A stretch of DNA of 64,000 bases, taken from contig NZ_KB894361.1 in NCBI RefSeq assembly GCF_000374425.1, positions 1 to 64,000 of the forward strand. Direction: 5' to 3'. A model generated the notes under the pieces. It was not told the origin of the DNA, did not search any database, and was given only the letters and a program-made list of their open reading frames with translations. Each line of letters opens with the position of its first letter. Positions within the stretch are counted from its first letter, which is position 1. This document shows positions 9,334 to 18,711 of the stretch, in pieces. The position numbers were made by a program, and so were the translations under genes. Source of the stretch: Acinetobacter tjernbergiae DSM 14971 = CIP 107465 (GTDB lineage: Bacteria; Pseudomonadota; Gammaproteobacteria; Pseudomonadales; Moraxellaceae).

Positions 9334-9900
9334 ATGAATGCTGATGTTGCTCTGATTATGGCTTTGCCGAATGAATCTAAAGGTTTGTTTGAACAAGCAG
9401 GAATTGACGTTCATTACAGTGGAATTGGCAAGATTAATGCGGCATTCAAAGCTTTTGAGGTAATTCAAAAAACAGATTGTAAGACTTTGATTAATTTAGG
9501 CAGTGCAGGCAGTTCACATTTTGATGCGCATAGTCTGGTTGAAGTCACTACCTTTGTGCAGCGTGATATGGATGTTTCACCTTTGGGATTCGCTGTTGGT
9601 GTTACGCCAATGGATGATGAAATTCCTGCGGATATTCATGCACAACCACATTTTGATCATCTACCAAAAGGGACTTGTGGTACAGGTGACTCTTTTGAAA
9701 CAGGTATACCCAAAGTAAGTTGTAACCTTGTTGATATGGAGGCTTATGCTTTAGCCAAAGTGTGTCAAAAGCTCGGAGTGCGTTTGATTTCAGTCAAATA
9801 TATTAGCGATGGTGCGAATGACACGGCTCATTTAGATTGGGAAGAGAATCTATTGGTTGGGGCGCAAAAACTATTGGCGTTGTATCAAGCGCATTTTTAA
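9334..9900 (+). CDS. MTA/SAH-type nucleosidase (phosphorylase superfamily)
   Basis: This 188-residue protein matches the PNP/UDP phosphorylase superfamily in its nucleosidase branch. It starts VALIMALPNESKGLFEQAGI, continues SGIGKINAA and TLINLGSAGS, and ends with the substrate-binding segment NLVDMEAYALAKVC and the catalytic-Asp segment VKYISDGANDTAH. The family hydrolyses methylthioadenosine or S-adenosylhomocysteine to adenine plus the thio-sugar. At 188 residues it is shorter than E. coli MtnN (about 230), chiefly between residues 60 and 110, so the substrate may differ (for example futalosine or another nucleoside). The gene is monocistronic. Confidence 0.8.
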   Translation: MNADVALIMALPNESKGLFEQAGIDVHYSGIGKINAAFKAFEVIQKTDCKTLINLGSAGSSHFDAHSLVEVTTFVQRDMDVSPLGFAVGVTPMDDEIPADIHAQPHFDHLPKGTCGTGDSFETGIPKVSCNLVDMEAYALAKVCQKLGVRLISVKYISDGANDTAHLDWEENLLVGAQKLLALYQAHF

Positions 9901-10005
9901 AGGCAAAGGTCTAACGCTGTAGTGTGTATGGGTAAACTTTGGATTGCCATTATGTTGTTGAAATTAAAATATTTTTTATGTTAATTCCGTATGAAACCTA
10001 TTATA

Positions 10006-10473
10006 TTAAATAGTATTTACTGCTCTCATTAACGGAATTATTTTCTCAGAGCATTTAGGTTTTTCCTCATTAATGCGCTGTAAAAGAAATAAAATTGAAT
10101 TTTTTATTGCTGGGGTAGTTAAAGAAACTTTTTCAATTATACATTTTCTTGCGATATCACTATTTAATATTCTTATAAGTAAAATAGTAGTCCAATAAGG
10201 TGACTTAGATACTAAATATGGAAATTCATTAATGATTTCATGTATATAAACATCATCATCAAATGATTCGATACTATGTATAATTGAAAATATAGCTTCG
10301 TCATTTTGAGCATTATCTTCAAGTAATCGAGCAAGTGGACGAATAACTAAATAGTTGTTAAAAGCCATGATTTCAGCAAGCTTATTATCAATATCTTTTA
10401 CATTACTAAAATGATTCATTTGAATTTCTTTAGTTAGGTTGTTTATTGCTTGTTCAAGTGTATGAGTCGTCAT
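10006..10473 (-). CDS. Imm30-like immunity protein, orphan
   Basis: This 155-residue acidic helical protein has no signal peptide and no membrane segment. The centre reads NYLVIRPLARLLEDNAQNDEAIFSIIHSIESFDDDVYIHEIINEFPYLV, then SPYWTTILLIRILNS. From memory, this pattern (IIHxIESFDD, then W-x-x-x-L-x-x-R-I-L-N) is that of the Imm30 family of polymorphic-toxin immunity proteins. These proteins neutralise a cognate toxin in the cytoplasm. No toxin, Rhs or VgrG gene lies nearby, so it would be an orphan. The G+C content is visibly lower than that of its neighbours, which suggests transfer. Confidence 0.55.
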   Translation of the reverse strand: MTTHTLEQAINNLTKEIQMNHFSNVKDIDNKLAEIMAFNNYLVIRPLARLLEDNAQNDEAIFSIIHSIESFDDDVYIHEIINEFPYLVSKSPYWTTILLIRILNSDIARKCIIEKVSLTTPAIKNSILFLLQRINEEKPKCSEKIIPLMRAVNTI

Positions 10474-10638
10474 AATTATAAATTCCTAAATATTCAATCG
10501 TACGAAAAAGATCTATAAAAATAGGATGCTATTCCATAGTCATTCTTTAACGTACCTAAAATTAACATAATACGCCTTACATGCTTCATAAGTATCACGA
10601 TCTTAGCGCACAAGAACAGTTTTTTCGTCATCCATTTA

Positions 10639-10677
10639 ACATTAAAAAAGCGACTCACAAAGTCGCTTTTTTAATGT
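10639..10677. terminator. Bidirectional terminator
   Basis: A perfect 17-bp inverted repeat (10639-10655 with 10661-10677), loop CACAA, has A-rich and T-rich flanks inside the stem, so it works as a terminator on both strands. It lies downstream of the rutR-like gene on the minus strand. Positions 10478-10638 hold nothing I can assign. Confidence 0.85.
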
Positions 10678-10717
10678 ATTTCAATCGCTAAAAGTAAGGC
10701 TTTTAACGAAAGAAAAT

Positions 10718-11362
10718 TTAGCGTGGTAATACGCCGTAGAGCATCAAATGAACAGTGTGTTCGATAGTACGTTGATACATACTACGGTTACGCAAGGTTT
10801 TGCCCGTAACCATTTCCATTTGGGTTGCGAAATCCGCATAGTTTTGCGTAATTGCCCAAATATTAATAATTAACAATTCAGGGTCAATTTCTGCTGATAA
10901 TTTACCTTGCTCTTGCCAAGTTTGAATCACTTTAGTTTTGCGTTTAAAAAGCTTTTTTAACGGCCCTTTTAAAATAGGCAGGATATGTGGCGCACCTTGA
11001 ATAATCTCTAAGGCAAACAAACGAGAAGCCTTCGGTTGATCGCGCGAGCTTTCAAGTTTTTGAATCAAGTAGTTCGTCAGAGCTTCAGTCGGTTCAAGCT
11101 CTACTTCTAAGATTTGTAAAGGTGCGAGCCATTTTTGCAGTACAGTTGTGAGTACTTCAACATAAAGCGACTCTTTATTTTCATAATAATAGAAAATATT
11201 GGATTTATGCATATTTGCGAGTTGTGCAATCTCATCGAGACTAGCACCACTGAATCCATAGACGGAAAAAACATCGAGGGCAGCATTCAGCAGTTGATTG
11301 CGCTTTTGTGTACTTTTTTTCTGTTCCATCTGTGAGCTTGATTCAAAAAATGTCCTTGACAT
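10718..11362 (-). CDS. TetR-family regulator, RutR-like
   Basis: This 214-residue protein has an N-terminal TetR helix-turn-helix: AALDVFSVYGFSGASLDEIAQLANMHKSNIFYYYENKESLY, about residues 27-68. The C-terminal domain is of the YcdC/RutR type: LIQKLESSRDQPKASRLFALEIIQGAP, GKLSAEIDPELLIINIWAITQNYADFATQMEMVTGKTLR and a final PR. E. coli RutR represses pyrimidine catabolism (rut) and senses uracil, but no rut genes are present here, so the target is unknown. An internal ATG at residue 12 (MEQKK) is an alternative start. Confidence 0.8.
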   Translation of the reverse strand: MSRTFFESSSQMEQKKSTQKRNQLLNAALDVFSVYGFSGASLDEIAQLANMHKSNIFYYYENKESLYVEVLTTVLQKWLAPLQILEVELEPTEALTNYLIQKLESSRDQPKASRLFALEIIQGAPHILPILKGPLKKLFKRKTKVIQTWQEQGKLSAEIDPELLIINIWAITQNYADFATQMEMVTGKTLRNRSMYQRTIEHTVHLMLYGVLPR

Positions 11363-11560
11363 TGTAAGATAAATAGTCAGATTTGTGCACTATCACACAG
11401 TTTTTTTATCGAAAAATCTTTTGCGTTCGGTTGAATCGTTGCGATGTATTTGATAATTATTGAAATCTAAAATTGCTCATACATATTTTGTAAATAATTT
11501 GCTCTACCCCCGTAGATCAGAAATGCATTTTTGCTTTTTTATGGTGCAGATTGTGAGGGC

Positions 11561-11590
11561 AGATGCGGTTTAAGTTGCCAAAACCGCATC
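11561..11590 (-). terminator. Hairpin spanning the ssuB stop codon
   Basis: AGATGCGGTTT (11561-11571) and AAACCGCATCT (11580-11590) form a perfect 11-bp stem. On the minus strand one arm lies in the last ssuB codons, the TAA is in the loop/stem junction, and the other arm is untranslated. There is no T tract afterwards, so it may protect the 3' end or give weak or Rho-assisted termination. Confidence 0.5.
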
Positions 11591-12370
11591 TAGTACTTGT
11601 TGTTCGAGTTGTGCAAATGCAATACTTTTTTTACGTGGTCGTGGCAGATTGACCTGAAAATTATGTGCAATATGTCCTTGATCTAGCAAAATAATTCGAT
11701 CCGCCAATTGCACTGCCTCACTGACATCATGAGTGACCAACAGCGCAGTGAAGCCTTGCTCTGTCCACAGACGTTCGATGAGGCTTTGCATTTCTAAACG
11801 CGTCAATGCATCTAGCGCACCTAAAGGTTCATCAAGCAATAAGATTCGTGGCGAATGTGATAAAGCACGTGCTAGGGCTGCACGTTGGCGTTGTCCCCCC
11901 GAAAGTTGGGTTGGCCATTGTGTCGCTTTATCCTTTAAGCCCACTTTTTCGAGTAAGCTTTCAGCAAGAGGGTGTTGGGCTTTTGGCAAACCTAATTGCA
12001 CATTTTGTAAAATATTTTTCCAAGGGAGTAAGCGTGGATCTTGGAACATAACGCGAATATCATCATTGCCAATGCCTTCACGAAAATTTCGTACAGACTG
12101 GAATTTAATTTCACCATAACTGGCTTTTTCAAGTTGGGCAATCAGGCGGAGGAGGGTGCTTTTGCCACAACCACTGCGACCCACGATTGCCACAAATTCA
12201 CCTGCTTGAATATTCAAATCTAAGTCTTCAAGAACTTTGACGTCACCATAAAATTTATATAGCTGTTCAATCAGAATATTGGCACCATGGGTATTGATTG
12301 CTGAATTTGGTTTTTCAGCATCAATAACAGGTTGGATCAAACCATTGTTGTAAAAATTTAAATTACTCAT
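11570..12370 (-). CDS. ssuB: Aliphatic sulfonate ABC transporter ATP-binding protein
   Basis: This is the 266-residue ATPase of the sulfonate importer. The Walker A motif is [13 protein letters not shown] (about residues 63-75), the Q-loop is [13 protein letters not shown], the ABC signature is [15 protein letters not shown], Walker B is [13 protein letters not shown], and the H-loop is [11 protein letters not shown]. It works at the cytoplasmic face with SsuC. It is the last gene of the ssuA-ssuA-ssuD-ssuC-ssuB operon, 12 bases after ssuC. Residues 1-28 before the ABC domain are a short extension. Confidence 0.92.
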   Translation of the reverse strand: MSNLNFYNNGLIQPVIDAEKPNSAINTHGANILIEQLYKFYGDVKVLEDLDLNIQAGEFVAIVGRSGCGKSTLLRLIAQLEKASYGEIKFQSVRNFREGIGNDDIRVMFQDPRLLPWKNILQNVQLGLPKAQHPLAESLLEKVGLKDKATQWPTQLSGGQRQRAALARALSHSPRILLLDEPLGALDALTRLEMQSLIERLWTEQGFTALLVTHDVSEAVQLADRIILLDQGHIAHNFQVNLPRPRKKSIAFAQLEQQVLDAVLAT

Positions 12371-12382
12371 CTGTATATCCTT

Positions 12383-13186
12383 TTATTTTTGATAACCTGC
12401 ATGCCAACGCAATAAATAACGCTCCAAGCCTCGTGCTAATACATCAGCCAGTTTTCCGAGTATGGCGTAGAGCAAGATGCCGACCAAAACGATATCCGTT
12501 TGTAAAAACTCACGTGCATTCATGGTCATATAACCGATTCCAGCTTGAGCGGAAATCGTTTCTGCCACGATGAGCAGTACCCAAACCAAACCTAAAGCAA
12601 AGCGAAGTCCCACTAAAATAGAGGGCATTGCACTTGGCAAAATAATCTCTTTATAGAGCTGCCAGCGGTTTAGCCCATAGCTTTTGCCCATTTCAATCAG
12701 TTGTGGATCGACAGAACGGATACCATGATAAGTATTGATATAAATTGGGAAAAATACGCCTACAGCGACCAAAAATAGTTTGGCAGTTTCATCAATCCCA
12801 AACCATAAAATCACCAGTGGAATGAGCGCTAATGCAGGAATATTGCGGATCATTTGCAGTGTGGTATCTAATAAGGTGGAAGCAATCCGTGATGAACCAT
12901 TCAGTAGTCCTAGAACCAGTCCTAAACCGCCGCCCACCAATAAGCCAAGTAAGGCACGACCTGCACTGACTTTGACATGATGCCAAAGTTCGCCACTGAT
13001 CAGTAAATGCCAAAAAGCACTGACCACAGCCGTTGGAGCAGGTAACACGCGACTTTGTAATAAACCTGAACTTGATGCAATTTGCCAAATCATGAGCAGT
13101 AAAATGGGAACAAGCCAAGGAAGCAGACTTTTTCCAAAATGCCTTGTTCCACGTGAAACATCATCCAAAAAGACTTTTGCGCTCAT
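12383..13186 (-). CDS. ssuC: Aliphatic sulfonate ABC transporter permease
   Basis: This 267-residue permease has about six membrane helices and the binding-protein-dependent transport signature [42 protein letters not shown] (EAA loop). This signature docks on SsuB. The start overlaps the ssuD stop as ATGA (13183-13186), so translation is coupled. Codons 9-14 contain an exact parS-type palindrome (13145-13160), an unrelated signal superimposed on the coding sequence. SsuC is preferred over TauC because of the SsuD-type oxygenase next to it. Confidence 0.92.
   Translation of the reverse strand: MSAKVFLDDVSRGTRHFGKSLLPWLVPILLLMIWQIASSSGLLQSRVLPAPTAVVSAFWHLLISGELWHHVKVSAGRALLGLLVGGGLGLVLGLLNGSSRIASTLLDTTLQMIRNIPALALIPLVILWFGIDETAKLFLVAVGVFFPIYINTYHGIRSVDPQLIEMGKSYGLNRWQLYKEIILPSAMPSILVGLRFALGLVWVLLIVAETISAQAGIGYMTMNAREFLQTDIVLVGILLYAILGKLADVLARGLERYLLRWHAGYQK
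13145..13160 (+). promoter_or_regulatory. parS: parS-type ParB binding site inside ssuC
   Basis: TGTTCCACGTGAAACA agrees with the bacterial consensus TGTTNCACGTGAAACA at all fixed positions. It lies in the 5' part of ssuC without breaking the frame. A second identical copy is at 62523-62538. Confidence 0.8.
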
Positions 13187-14358
13187 GCTGTCTCCTTAGC
13201 CAAACTTTTTGAATCTTTGACTTCGGGTACATAGTTATTGGCAATGATCTCCCCAAAAGGTCCTGTTAAATGTGGCTGTGCCAGTTTTTCGCGTGTTTTC
13301 AGTGGCAATAATGGAAACACTAATTCAGCAAAGCGGATGGATTCTTCTAAATGTGGATAGCCTGAGAAAATAAAGGTATCAATTCCCAAATCTGCATATT
13401 CTTGGATACGTGCAGCAACGGTTTCAGGATCACCTACTAAAGCAGTGCCTGCACCGCCACGCACTAAACCAATGCCTGCCCATAAATTCGGTGAGATTTC
13501 TAATTGATCTTTGCGTCCGCCGTGCAAAGCGGCCATACGTTGCTGACCGACAGAGTCCATTTCTGCGAATTTCTTCTGCGCTGCGGCAATGGTGGCATCA
13601 TCTAAATATTGAATCAGTTCATCGGCAGCAGCCCAAGCCTGCTTATTGGTCTCACGAACAATGACATGCAAGCGAATACCATAATTCAGGGTGCGTCCTT
13701 TGGCTGCGGCTTTTGTCTTTAAATGGTCTATTTTTTCTTTTACTGCCGCAGGCGGTTCACCCCAAGTTAAATAAGTATCGACTTGTTCGGCTGCAAGTTC
13801 AGTCGCGTCTGCGGATGATCCACCAAACCAAAGTGGTGGATAAGGTTTTTGAACAGGAGGATAAAGGAGTTTGGCATCATCGACACTGAGTCGCTCGCCA
13901 TGAAACGTAAAAGATTCATCTGTATGAGAACGGGTCAGAATTTCACGCCAAATTTTGACATATTCAGATGCAGTCTGATAACGAGTACGATGGTCTTCAT
14001 ATAATCCATCTCCTTTAAGTTCTTGTTCATCACCACCTGTCACAAGGTTCAATAAAACACGACCATTGGAGAGGCGGTCAAAAGTGGCTGCCATACGGGC
14101 AGCAAGCGCTGGTGTGGTGATACCTGGACGTAGTGCCACCAAGAATTTGAGTTGTTTGGTGGCATCAATCAGGCTTGCCGCCGTGATCCATGGATCTTCA
14201 CAAGAACGACCTGTTGGGATCAGTACACCATCATAACCAAGGTTGTCGACAGCAACAGCAATCTGTTTCATATAAGCATGATCGACTTGACGTGCGCCCT
14301 TGCTGGTGCCTAAGTAACGACTATCACCGTGAGTGGGAATAAACCAGAAGATATTCAT
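13183..14358 (-). CDS. ssuD: FMNH2-dependent alkanesulfonate monooxygenase
   Basis: This 391-residue flavin monooxygenase of the bacterial luciferase superfamily cleaves alkanesulfonates to an aldehyde and sulfite, using FMNH2 and O2. Typical segments are [17 protein letters not shown] at the N-terminus, [64 protein letters not shown], and [25 protein letters not shown] near the end. The frame extends 15 codons upstream, but ATG 14358 gives the family N-terminus. No ssuE reductase gene is in this operon; FMNH2 must come from another reductase. Confidence 0.94.
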   Translation of the reverse strand: MNIFWFIPTHGDSRYLGTSKGARQVDHAYMKQIAVAVDNLGYDGVLIPTGRSCEDPWITAASLIDATKQLKFLVALRPGITTPALAARMAATFDRLSNGRVLLNLVTGGDEQELKGDGLYEDHRTRYQTASEYVKIWREILTRSHTDESFTFHGERLSVDDAKLLYPPVQKPYPPLWFGGSSADATELAAEQVDTYLTWGEPPAAVKEKIDHLKTKAAAKGRTLNYGIRLHVIVRETNKQAWAAADELIQYLDDATIAAAQKKFAEMDSVGQQRMAALHGGRKDQLEISPNLWAGIGLVRGGAGTALVGDPETVAARIQEYADLGIDTFIFSGYPHLEESIRFAELVFPLLPLKTREKLAQPHLTGPFGEIIANNYVPEVKDSKSLAKETA

Positions 14359-14387
14359 GTCGATGTTCCTTATAAAAATGAAAACGT

Positions 14388-15374
14388 TTATTTGGTTGTC
14401 CAAACACTTTGTTGGATATCAATTTTTGTTGGGATAAGCTGTTCCTGTGTAAATAAATCCGCGATTTGTTGCTGATTTTTCACAACCTCGGCGTTAATAG
14501 TGCGTACAGGTGATGGCTTTGGGCGTTTGGCTAAAACACGTTGGGCGATTGGTGTACTCAGTCCTGTACTTTGTGCATAAATCTGTAAAGCTTGATCCTG
14601 ATGTTGCACAATCCATTGGTCTGCGGTGTTGACGCTATTCACCAGTTTTTGTGCAGAATCTGGATGTTTCTGGATAAAGTCAGGATTGCCGATATAAAAA
14701 GAATATGTGGTGGGAAAAGCAGTTCCATCCACCAAGGTTTTGGTATGTCCTTGTAGTTCTGCTGTACCTAAGTAGGGTTCCCAAATTACCCAAGCATCAA
14801 CAGCCTGCTTATCAAAAGCAGCGCGTGCATCTGCTGGAGGCAACCAAATTGGCTGAATGTCTTGCCAAGTTAAACCAGCCTTTTGTAGCGTCTTGGCTAA
14901 TAATTCATGGGCACTTGACCCTTTTTGCACCGCAATTCGCTTTCCTTTTAAGCCTTGTAGCGTCTTAATATTTCCCTGAGCATGAACCAAAACGGCTTGT
15001 GCAGTCGGCGCAACGACTTCATAGGCGACATAACTTAACGGTTTTGCAGCAGCTTGGGCGAATATTGGTGGCGTGTTACCGACATAACCAAAATCAACAG
15101 CACCCACGGCCAGAGCTTCTAACATTTGCGGTCCAGCTGGAAATTCACGCCATTCAATTTTTGAATTGGGAAACGCTTGCTCAAAAAGTTTTTGTTGTTT
15201 AGCAACTAACAAATTAAGCGATGCTTTTTGGAAGCCAATCGAGAGAGTCGTAACCGCTGCGGGTTTTGTCGTACTGGCGCTATCCACTGACTGAGATTCA
15301 GACTTTTGGCACCCACCCAGTACACATGCGCCAATCGTTAGACCTATTGCAGACAACTTAGAAACGAATATCAT
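14388..15374 (-). CDS. Sulfonate-binding lipoprotein, SsuA-like, second copy
   Basis: This 328-residue periplasmic substrate-binding protein has a lipoprotein signal ([22 protein letters not shown], lipobox LGGC with Cys at residue 22). The binding-protein fold reads [98 protein letters not shown]. Most SsuA proteins are soluble, so membrane anchoring by lipidation is a feature of this pair. It is clearly paralogous to the gene immediately upstream, with the two sharing whole motifs. The two copies may bind different sulfonates. Confidence 0.88.
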   Translation of the reverse strand: MIFVSKLSAIGLTIGACVLGGCQKSESQSVDSASTTKPAAVTTLSIGFQKASLNLLVAKQQKLFEQAFPNSKIEWREFPAGPQMLEALAVGAVDFGYVGNTPPIFAQAAAKPLSYVAYEVVAPTAQAVLVHAQGNIKTLQGLKGKRIAVQKGSSAHELLAKTLQKAGLTWQDIQPIWLPPADARAAFDKQAVDAWVIWEPYLGTAELQGHTKTLVDGTAFPTTYSFYIGNPDFIQKHPDSAQKLVNSVNTADQWIVQHQDQALQIYAQSTGLSTPIAQRVLAKRPKPSPVRTINAEVVKNQQQIADLFTQEQLIPTKIDIQQSVWTTK

Positions 15375-15387
15375 ATTTTCTCCAAAA

Positions 15388-16380
15388 CTATTTAACGTCG
15401 TTCTTCAAGATCGCATCTTGAATTACGAGTTGCTTTGGAATGAGTTTTTGAGCATAGAATGCATCAGCAACATATTGCTGTTCTTTTGCAACTTTTTCAG
15501 AAATTGGTTGAACGCCAAAACCCATGCGAGAAATTGAGGTTTTTAAAATACCGAGTTCGAGTGCAGTTGGTTTTTCGAGTAATTTTGCAGCATCATCAGG
15601 ATGCGTCTTGACCCAATCTGTGGTTTGATTCAGTGTGGTCACCAGTGTTTTTAAAACCTCAGGATGCCCTTCAGCAAATTTACGATCAGCTAAATAAAAT
15701 TGATGATTACTGACTAAATGCTCACCATCCGCAATCACACGTGCTTGAATTTGATGTTCAGCTGCGGCAAAGAATGGATCCCAAATCACCCATGCATCGA
15801 CAGCGCCTTTTTCAAAGGCTGCGCGTGCATCTGACGGTGGTAAATAAACAGGCTGAATATCATTTAAAGTCAGATTGTTGGCTTCTAGTAATTTCAATAA
15901 AAGATAATGAACGTTTGAGCCTTTATTCAGTGCGATACGTTTACCTTTCAGGTCTTGAATGGATTGTATTGGTGAGTCCTTCTGGACAATCAAGGCTTCT
16001 GCTGTTGGTGCAGATGGCTGATTTGCGACGTAGACCAAGTTAGGGTTTGCGGCTTGAGCAAAGATCGGAGGTGCTTCACCAGCCTCACCAAAGACGACAC
16101 TACCTACATTTAAGCCTTCTAAAAGTTGGGGGCCGGCTGGAAATTCAACCCATTTGACATGAACACCTTGAGCAGCAAGATTTTTTTCTAATTCACCTTT
16201 TGCTTTAACAATCGGCAAGATGCCATATTTTTGAAAGCCGATGCTTAATGTTGTGGTGTCTTGTTTTGTTTGCTCTTGCTGCTCTGCTTTTTTTGCACAA
16301 CCTGCAACGCCCATCATGCTTGCAAGACTTGCTACAATAATGGTGTATTTTGCCCATGAGCGATTGATAGAAATAGCCAT
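15388..16380 (-). CDS. Sulfonate-binding lipoprotein, SsuA-like, first copy
   Basis: This 330-residue substrate-binding protein is first in the ssu operon. The signal peptide ends with lipobox VAGC (Cys at residue 28). The fold motifs parallel the next gene: [99 protein letters not shown] strong ribosome site, GGGGAG, is at 16391-16396, 10 bases before the ATG. The gap to the second copy is 13 bases. The operon is expected to respond to sulfur starvation (Cbl/CysB in the family), but I could not identify such a site. Confidence 0.88.
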   Translation of the reverse strand: MAISINRSWAKYTIIVASLASMMGVAGCAKKAEQQEQTKQDTTTLSIGFQKYGILPIVKAKGELEKNLAAQGVHVKWVEFPAGPQLLEGLNVGSVVFGEAGEAPPIFAQAANPNLVYVANQPSAPTAEALIVQKDSPIQSIQDLKGKRIALNKGSNVHYLLLKLLEANNLTLNDIQPVYLPPSDARAAFEKGAVDAWVIWDPFFAAAEHQIQARVIADGEHLVSNHQFYLADRKFAEGHPEVLKTLVTTLNQTTDWVKTHPDDAAKLLEKPTALELGILKTSISRMGFGVQPISEKVAKEQQYVADAFYAQKLIPKQLVIQDAILKNDVK

Positions 16381-16691
16381 GTTGGTTGTGCTCCCCGAAA
16401 ATCATAAATTCGAAATAAGATGAGCAACTAAGCTAAAACTTTTTGTAATACATAAAAAATAAATAATCGGGCTTTGCTTATGCTAAAAAGTGCAAAATAA
16501 AAAAATGAATAATCTTATTCATGGGGGGAAATAAGTATGGTCTTTAGTGTTTGGATTAAGCTATTGTTTTATAAATTTGTTTTTAAAAATGCAAATTGCG
16601 AGAATTTTTTAAAGAGGCGACAGAGCAGTAAGAAGAATAGAGTGGAAGGATATCTTTATCAGAAATAAAGATATCTTCAGATCCGATGTCA
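16381..16691. promoter_or_regulatory. argA-ssu intergenic region with palindromes
   Basis: This is a gap of 311 bases with no gene. Two structures stand out. ATGAATAA-TC-TTATTCAT at 16505-16522 is a perfect 8+8 palindrome and a candidate operator for the ssu operon. GATATCTTTAT / ATAAAGATATC (16649-16659 with 16665-16675) is an 11-bp hairpin just past the argA stop, likely an argA 3' hairpin though it lacks a T tract. A G6 run is at 16523-16528. Confidence 0.45.
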
Positions 16692-18047
16692 TTAGAGCAA
16701 AACTTTCTTAAAGACTAGAGAATTGCGCTGATAATTGTAAAGTGCTTGGCGTGCGTTTGGTAAATCATCGACACTGACAGGGCTAAAACCATGCTCTAGA
16801 AACCAGTGTGCAGTTCGCGTGGTGAGTACAAACAGTTGTTGAATACCTTGTTGCTTGGCCTTGCTTTCCAAAAACTGCAAAATTTGGCTACCACGATTAG
16901 ATTTACGGTAACTTGCATCTACAGCAACACAGGCGATCTCAGCGGATTGAATTTCGCCAACTTCAGCAGGAAGTGGATAGAGTGCTGCACAGGCTAAGAT
17001 CATACCATCACGTTCAATCACTGCAAACTGTTCAATTTCACTTTCAAGGCGTTCACGTGAACGATAGACCAGAATGCCTTCCTGTTCGAGTGGACGCAGT
17101 AGATTGATTAAACCACCCACATCATGAATATTGGCAATGCGCACTTCTTCATAATGCGCATCAGTGATCAGGGTGCCAATACCATCGCGTGTAAATAGCT
17201 CCTCAATCAAAGCACCATCATAGGCATAAGAAATCAGGTGAACACGGTGAACGCCAGATAATGAGGCTTGTTGCGCTTGTTTAAGGTGTAAGGCAAATTC
17301 TGGATATTGTGTTTGGTATTGTTGAATATACGGTTCCAGTTGATACGAGCTTAGTTCACGCAATAACTGTTGTTGCTCATTCATTAAGCCTTGTTTTTCA
17401 CCCAAGAAAATCAACTTATCGGCTTTTAATGCAGTCGCAGTTTTGGTGGCAACTTCTTCAGCCAATAAGTTAAACACCTCACCTGTAGTTGAATAACCTG
17501 TAGGCCCTAATAAAACGATATTATGATTATCCAAATGACGTTGAATCGCATCAGTATCAATTGAACGCACTTCGCCAGTCAGCTGAAAATCAACCCCATC
17601 ATGGATTCCATAAGGCTTGGCAGTCACAAAATTGCCCGAAACGACATCAATCCGCGCACCATACATGGGTGAGTTTGCTAAGCCCATTGACAGGAGTGCT
17701 TCAATTTCTAAACGAATTGACCCAACCGCATTCATGACACTACGCAGTGATTCTCGTGTCGTTACACGACGACTTTGGTGAAAAGGGGTTTCAATTTGGC
17801 TTTCTTGTAGATTCTGATTGATTTGCGGACGTGCGCCATGCACCAAGATCAAGCGAATCCCTAAAGAATGTAACAGAGCAATATCATGAATGATATGTTG
17901 AAAGTTCTCGTGTAAAACGGCTTCGCCACCAAACATTAGGACAAAGGTTTTATGGCGGTGTGCATTGATATATGGTGCAGAATGGCGAAACCAATGCACA
18001 TAATCTTGCGTTGTGCTATGTGAAGTTTCAGTGATTTGGTTCGCCAT
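16692..18047 (-). CDS. argA: N-acetylglutamate synthase (amino-acid N-acetyltransferase)
   Basis: This 451-residue enzyme catalyses the first step of arginine synthesis, acetyl-CoA plus glutamate to N-acetylglutamate. The amino-acid kinase-like domain (about 1-290) has FVLMFGGEAVLHENF and LILVHGARPQINQNL. The GNAT domain (about 300-451) has ACVAVDASYRKSNRGSQILQFLESKAKQQG, the acetyl-CoA loop, and ARTAHWFLEHGFSPVSVDDLP in the form TRTAHWFLEHGF. The kinase-like domain carries arginine feedback inhibition in this class. The gene is monocistronic. Confidence 0.95.
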   Translation of the reverse strand: MANQITETSHSTTQDYVHWFRHSAPYINAHRHKTFVLMFGGEAVLHENFQHIIHDIALLHSLGIRLILVHGARPQINQNLQESQIETPFHQSRRVTTRESLRSVMNAVGSIRLEIEALLSMGLANSPMYGARIDVVSGNFVTAKPYGIHDGVDFQLTGEVRSIDTDAIQRHLDNHNIVLLGPTGYSTTGEVFNLLAEEVATKTATALKADKLIFLGEKQGLMNEQQQLLRELSSYQLEPYIQQYQTQYPEFALHLKQAQQASLSGVHRVHLISYAYDGALIEELFTRDGIGTLITDAHYEEVRIANIHDVGGLINLLRPLEQEGILVYRSRERLESEIEQFAVIERDGMILACAALYPLPAEVGEIQSAEIACVAVDASYRKSNRGSQILQFLESKAKQQGIQQLFVLTTRTAHWFLEHGFSPVSVDDLPNARQALYNYQRNSLVFKKVLL

Positions 18048-18158
18048 GTTGATCTCAGATTTACATCAATTCATCTGATTTTAACTAAAAAAATTAAAAG
18101 ATAAATCTATTCCTAAAACAACCGTTCAACTTTATTCCGTTATAGCTTCAGAAAGGAC

Positions 18159-18542
18159 TTAGAAACTCATAATTCGAATAATGCTATTATCATCTGAATT
18201 GATTAAAATATAGTCATTATTGATTTTGTACCACTGCTCATTACGCTCAGGTTTAGGTAGATTATTATCTTTATAATCTACTTTGTAGCCATTACCACGG
18301 TAATGTTGTGGCATCACATAACCAGCTTGCCAACGATGCTGCTTTAAACGTTCGACACCACGTTCTTCACGCATGCGACGTTCACGCACACGATTCTCAT
18401 CGTCTGGGCGATCAAAGTTACGACCTTGCCAACCACCACCACGCGAATCGTCATCACCACCAAAATGTGGACCTGCAAAACTGCCCATGCTACTGAGTAG
18501 GGCGGTCGAACCTAAAACCAAGATAATGAAATTTTTTTTCAT
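18159..18542 (-). CDS. RcnB-family periplasmic protein
   Basis: This 127-residue protein has a cleavable signal (MKKNFIILVLGSTALLSSMGSFAG). A charged low-complexity stretch rich in Asp, Gly and Arg follows (about 25-65), and then the RcnB domain: HRWQAGYVMPQHYRGNGYKVDYKDNNLPKPERNEQWYKINNDYILINSDDNSIIRI. E. coli RcnB is a periplasmic modulator of Ni/Co export. Many Acinetobacter members are stand-alone, with no efflux pump nearby, as here. I would not transfer the nickel role with confidence. Confidence 0.8.
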   Translation of the reverse strand: MKKNFIILVLGSTALLSSMGSFAGPHFGGDDDSRGGGWQGRNFDRPDDENRVRERRMREERGVERLKQHRWQAGYVMPQHYRGNGYKVDYKDNNLPKPERNEQWYKINNDYILINSDDNSIIRIMSF

Positions 18543-18711
18543 GATGCACCTTAGGGACTTCGGATGTCTCTCATGTGAAAACTGTACCTTAAAAATGCAG
18601 AGAAACTGTGAAGATCAATTCATTTTTCCATTAAAAAGATGAAGATCCTTGAGCAATCTCTCTGAAAAATACCTTTTATGGCAGTATTTAAGGTGATTTA
18701 AAATGAATGAA

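Noticed and set aside
9166..9468. 100-codon minus-strand open frame before the nucleosidase gene
   Set aside because: It runs through the inverted repeat region and antisense to the nucleosidase start; no ribosome site or recognisable domain.
17050..17061. GTTCACGTGAAC palindrome in argA as a third parS site
   Set aside because: It shares the CACGTG core but only 2 of 5 bases on the left arm and 3 of 5 on the right, and it is explained by the Arg-Ser-Arg-Glu-Arg codons of argA.
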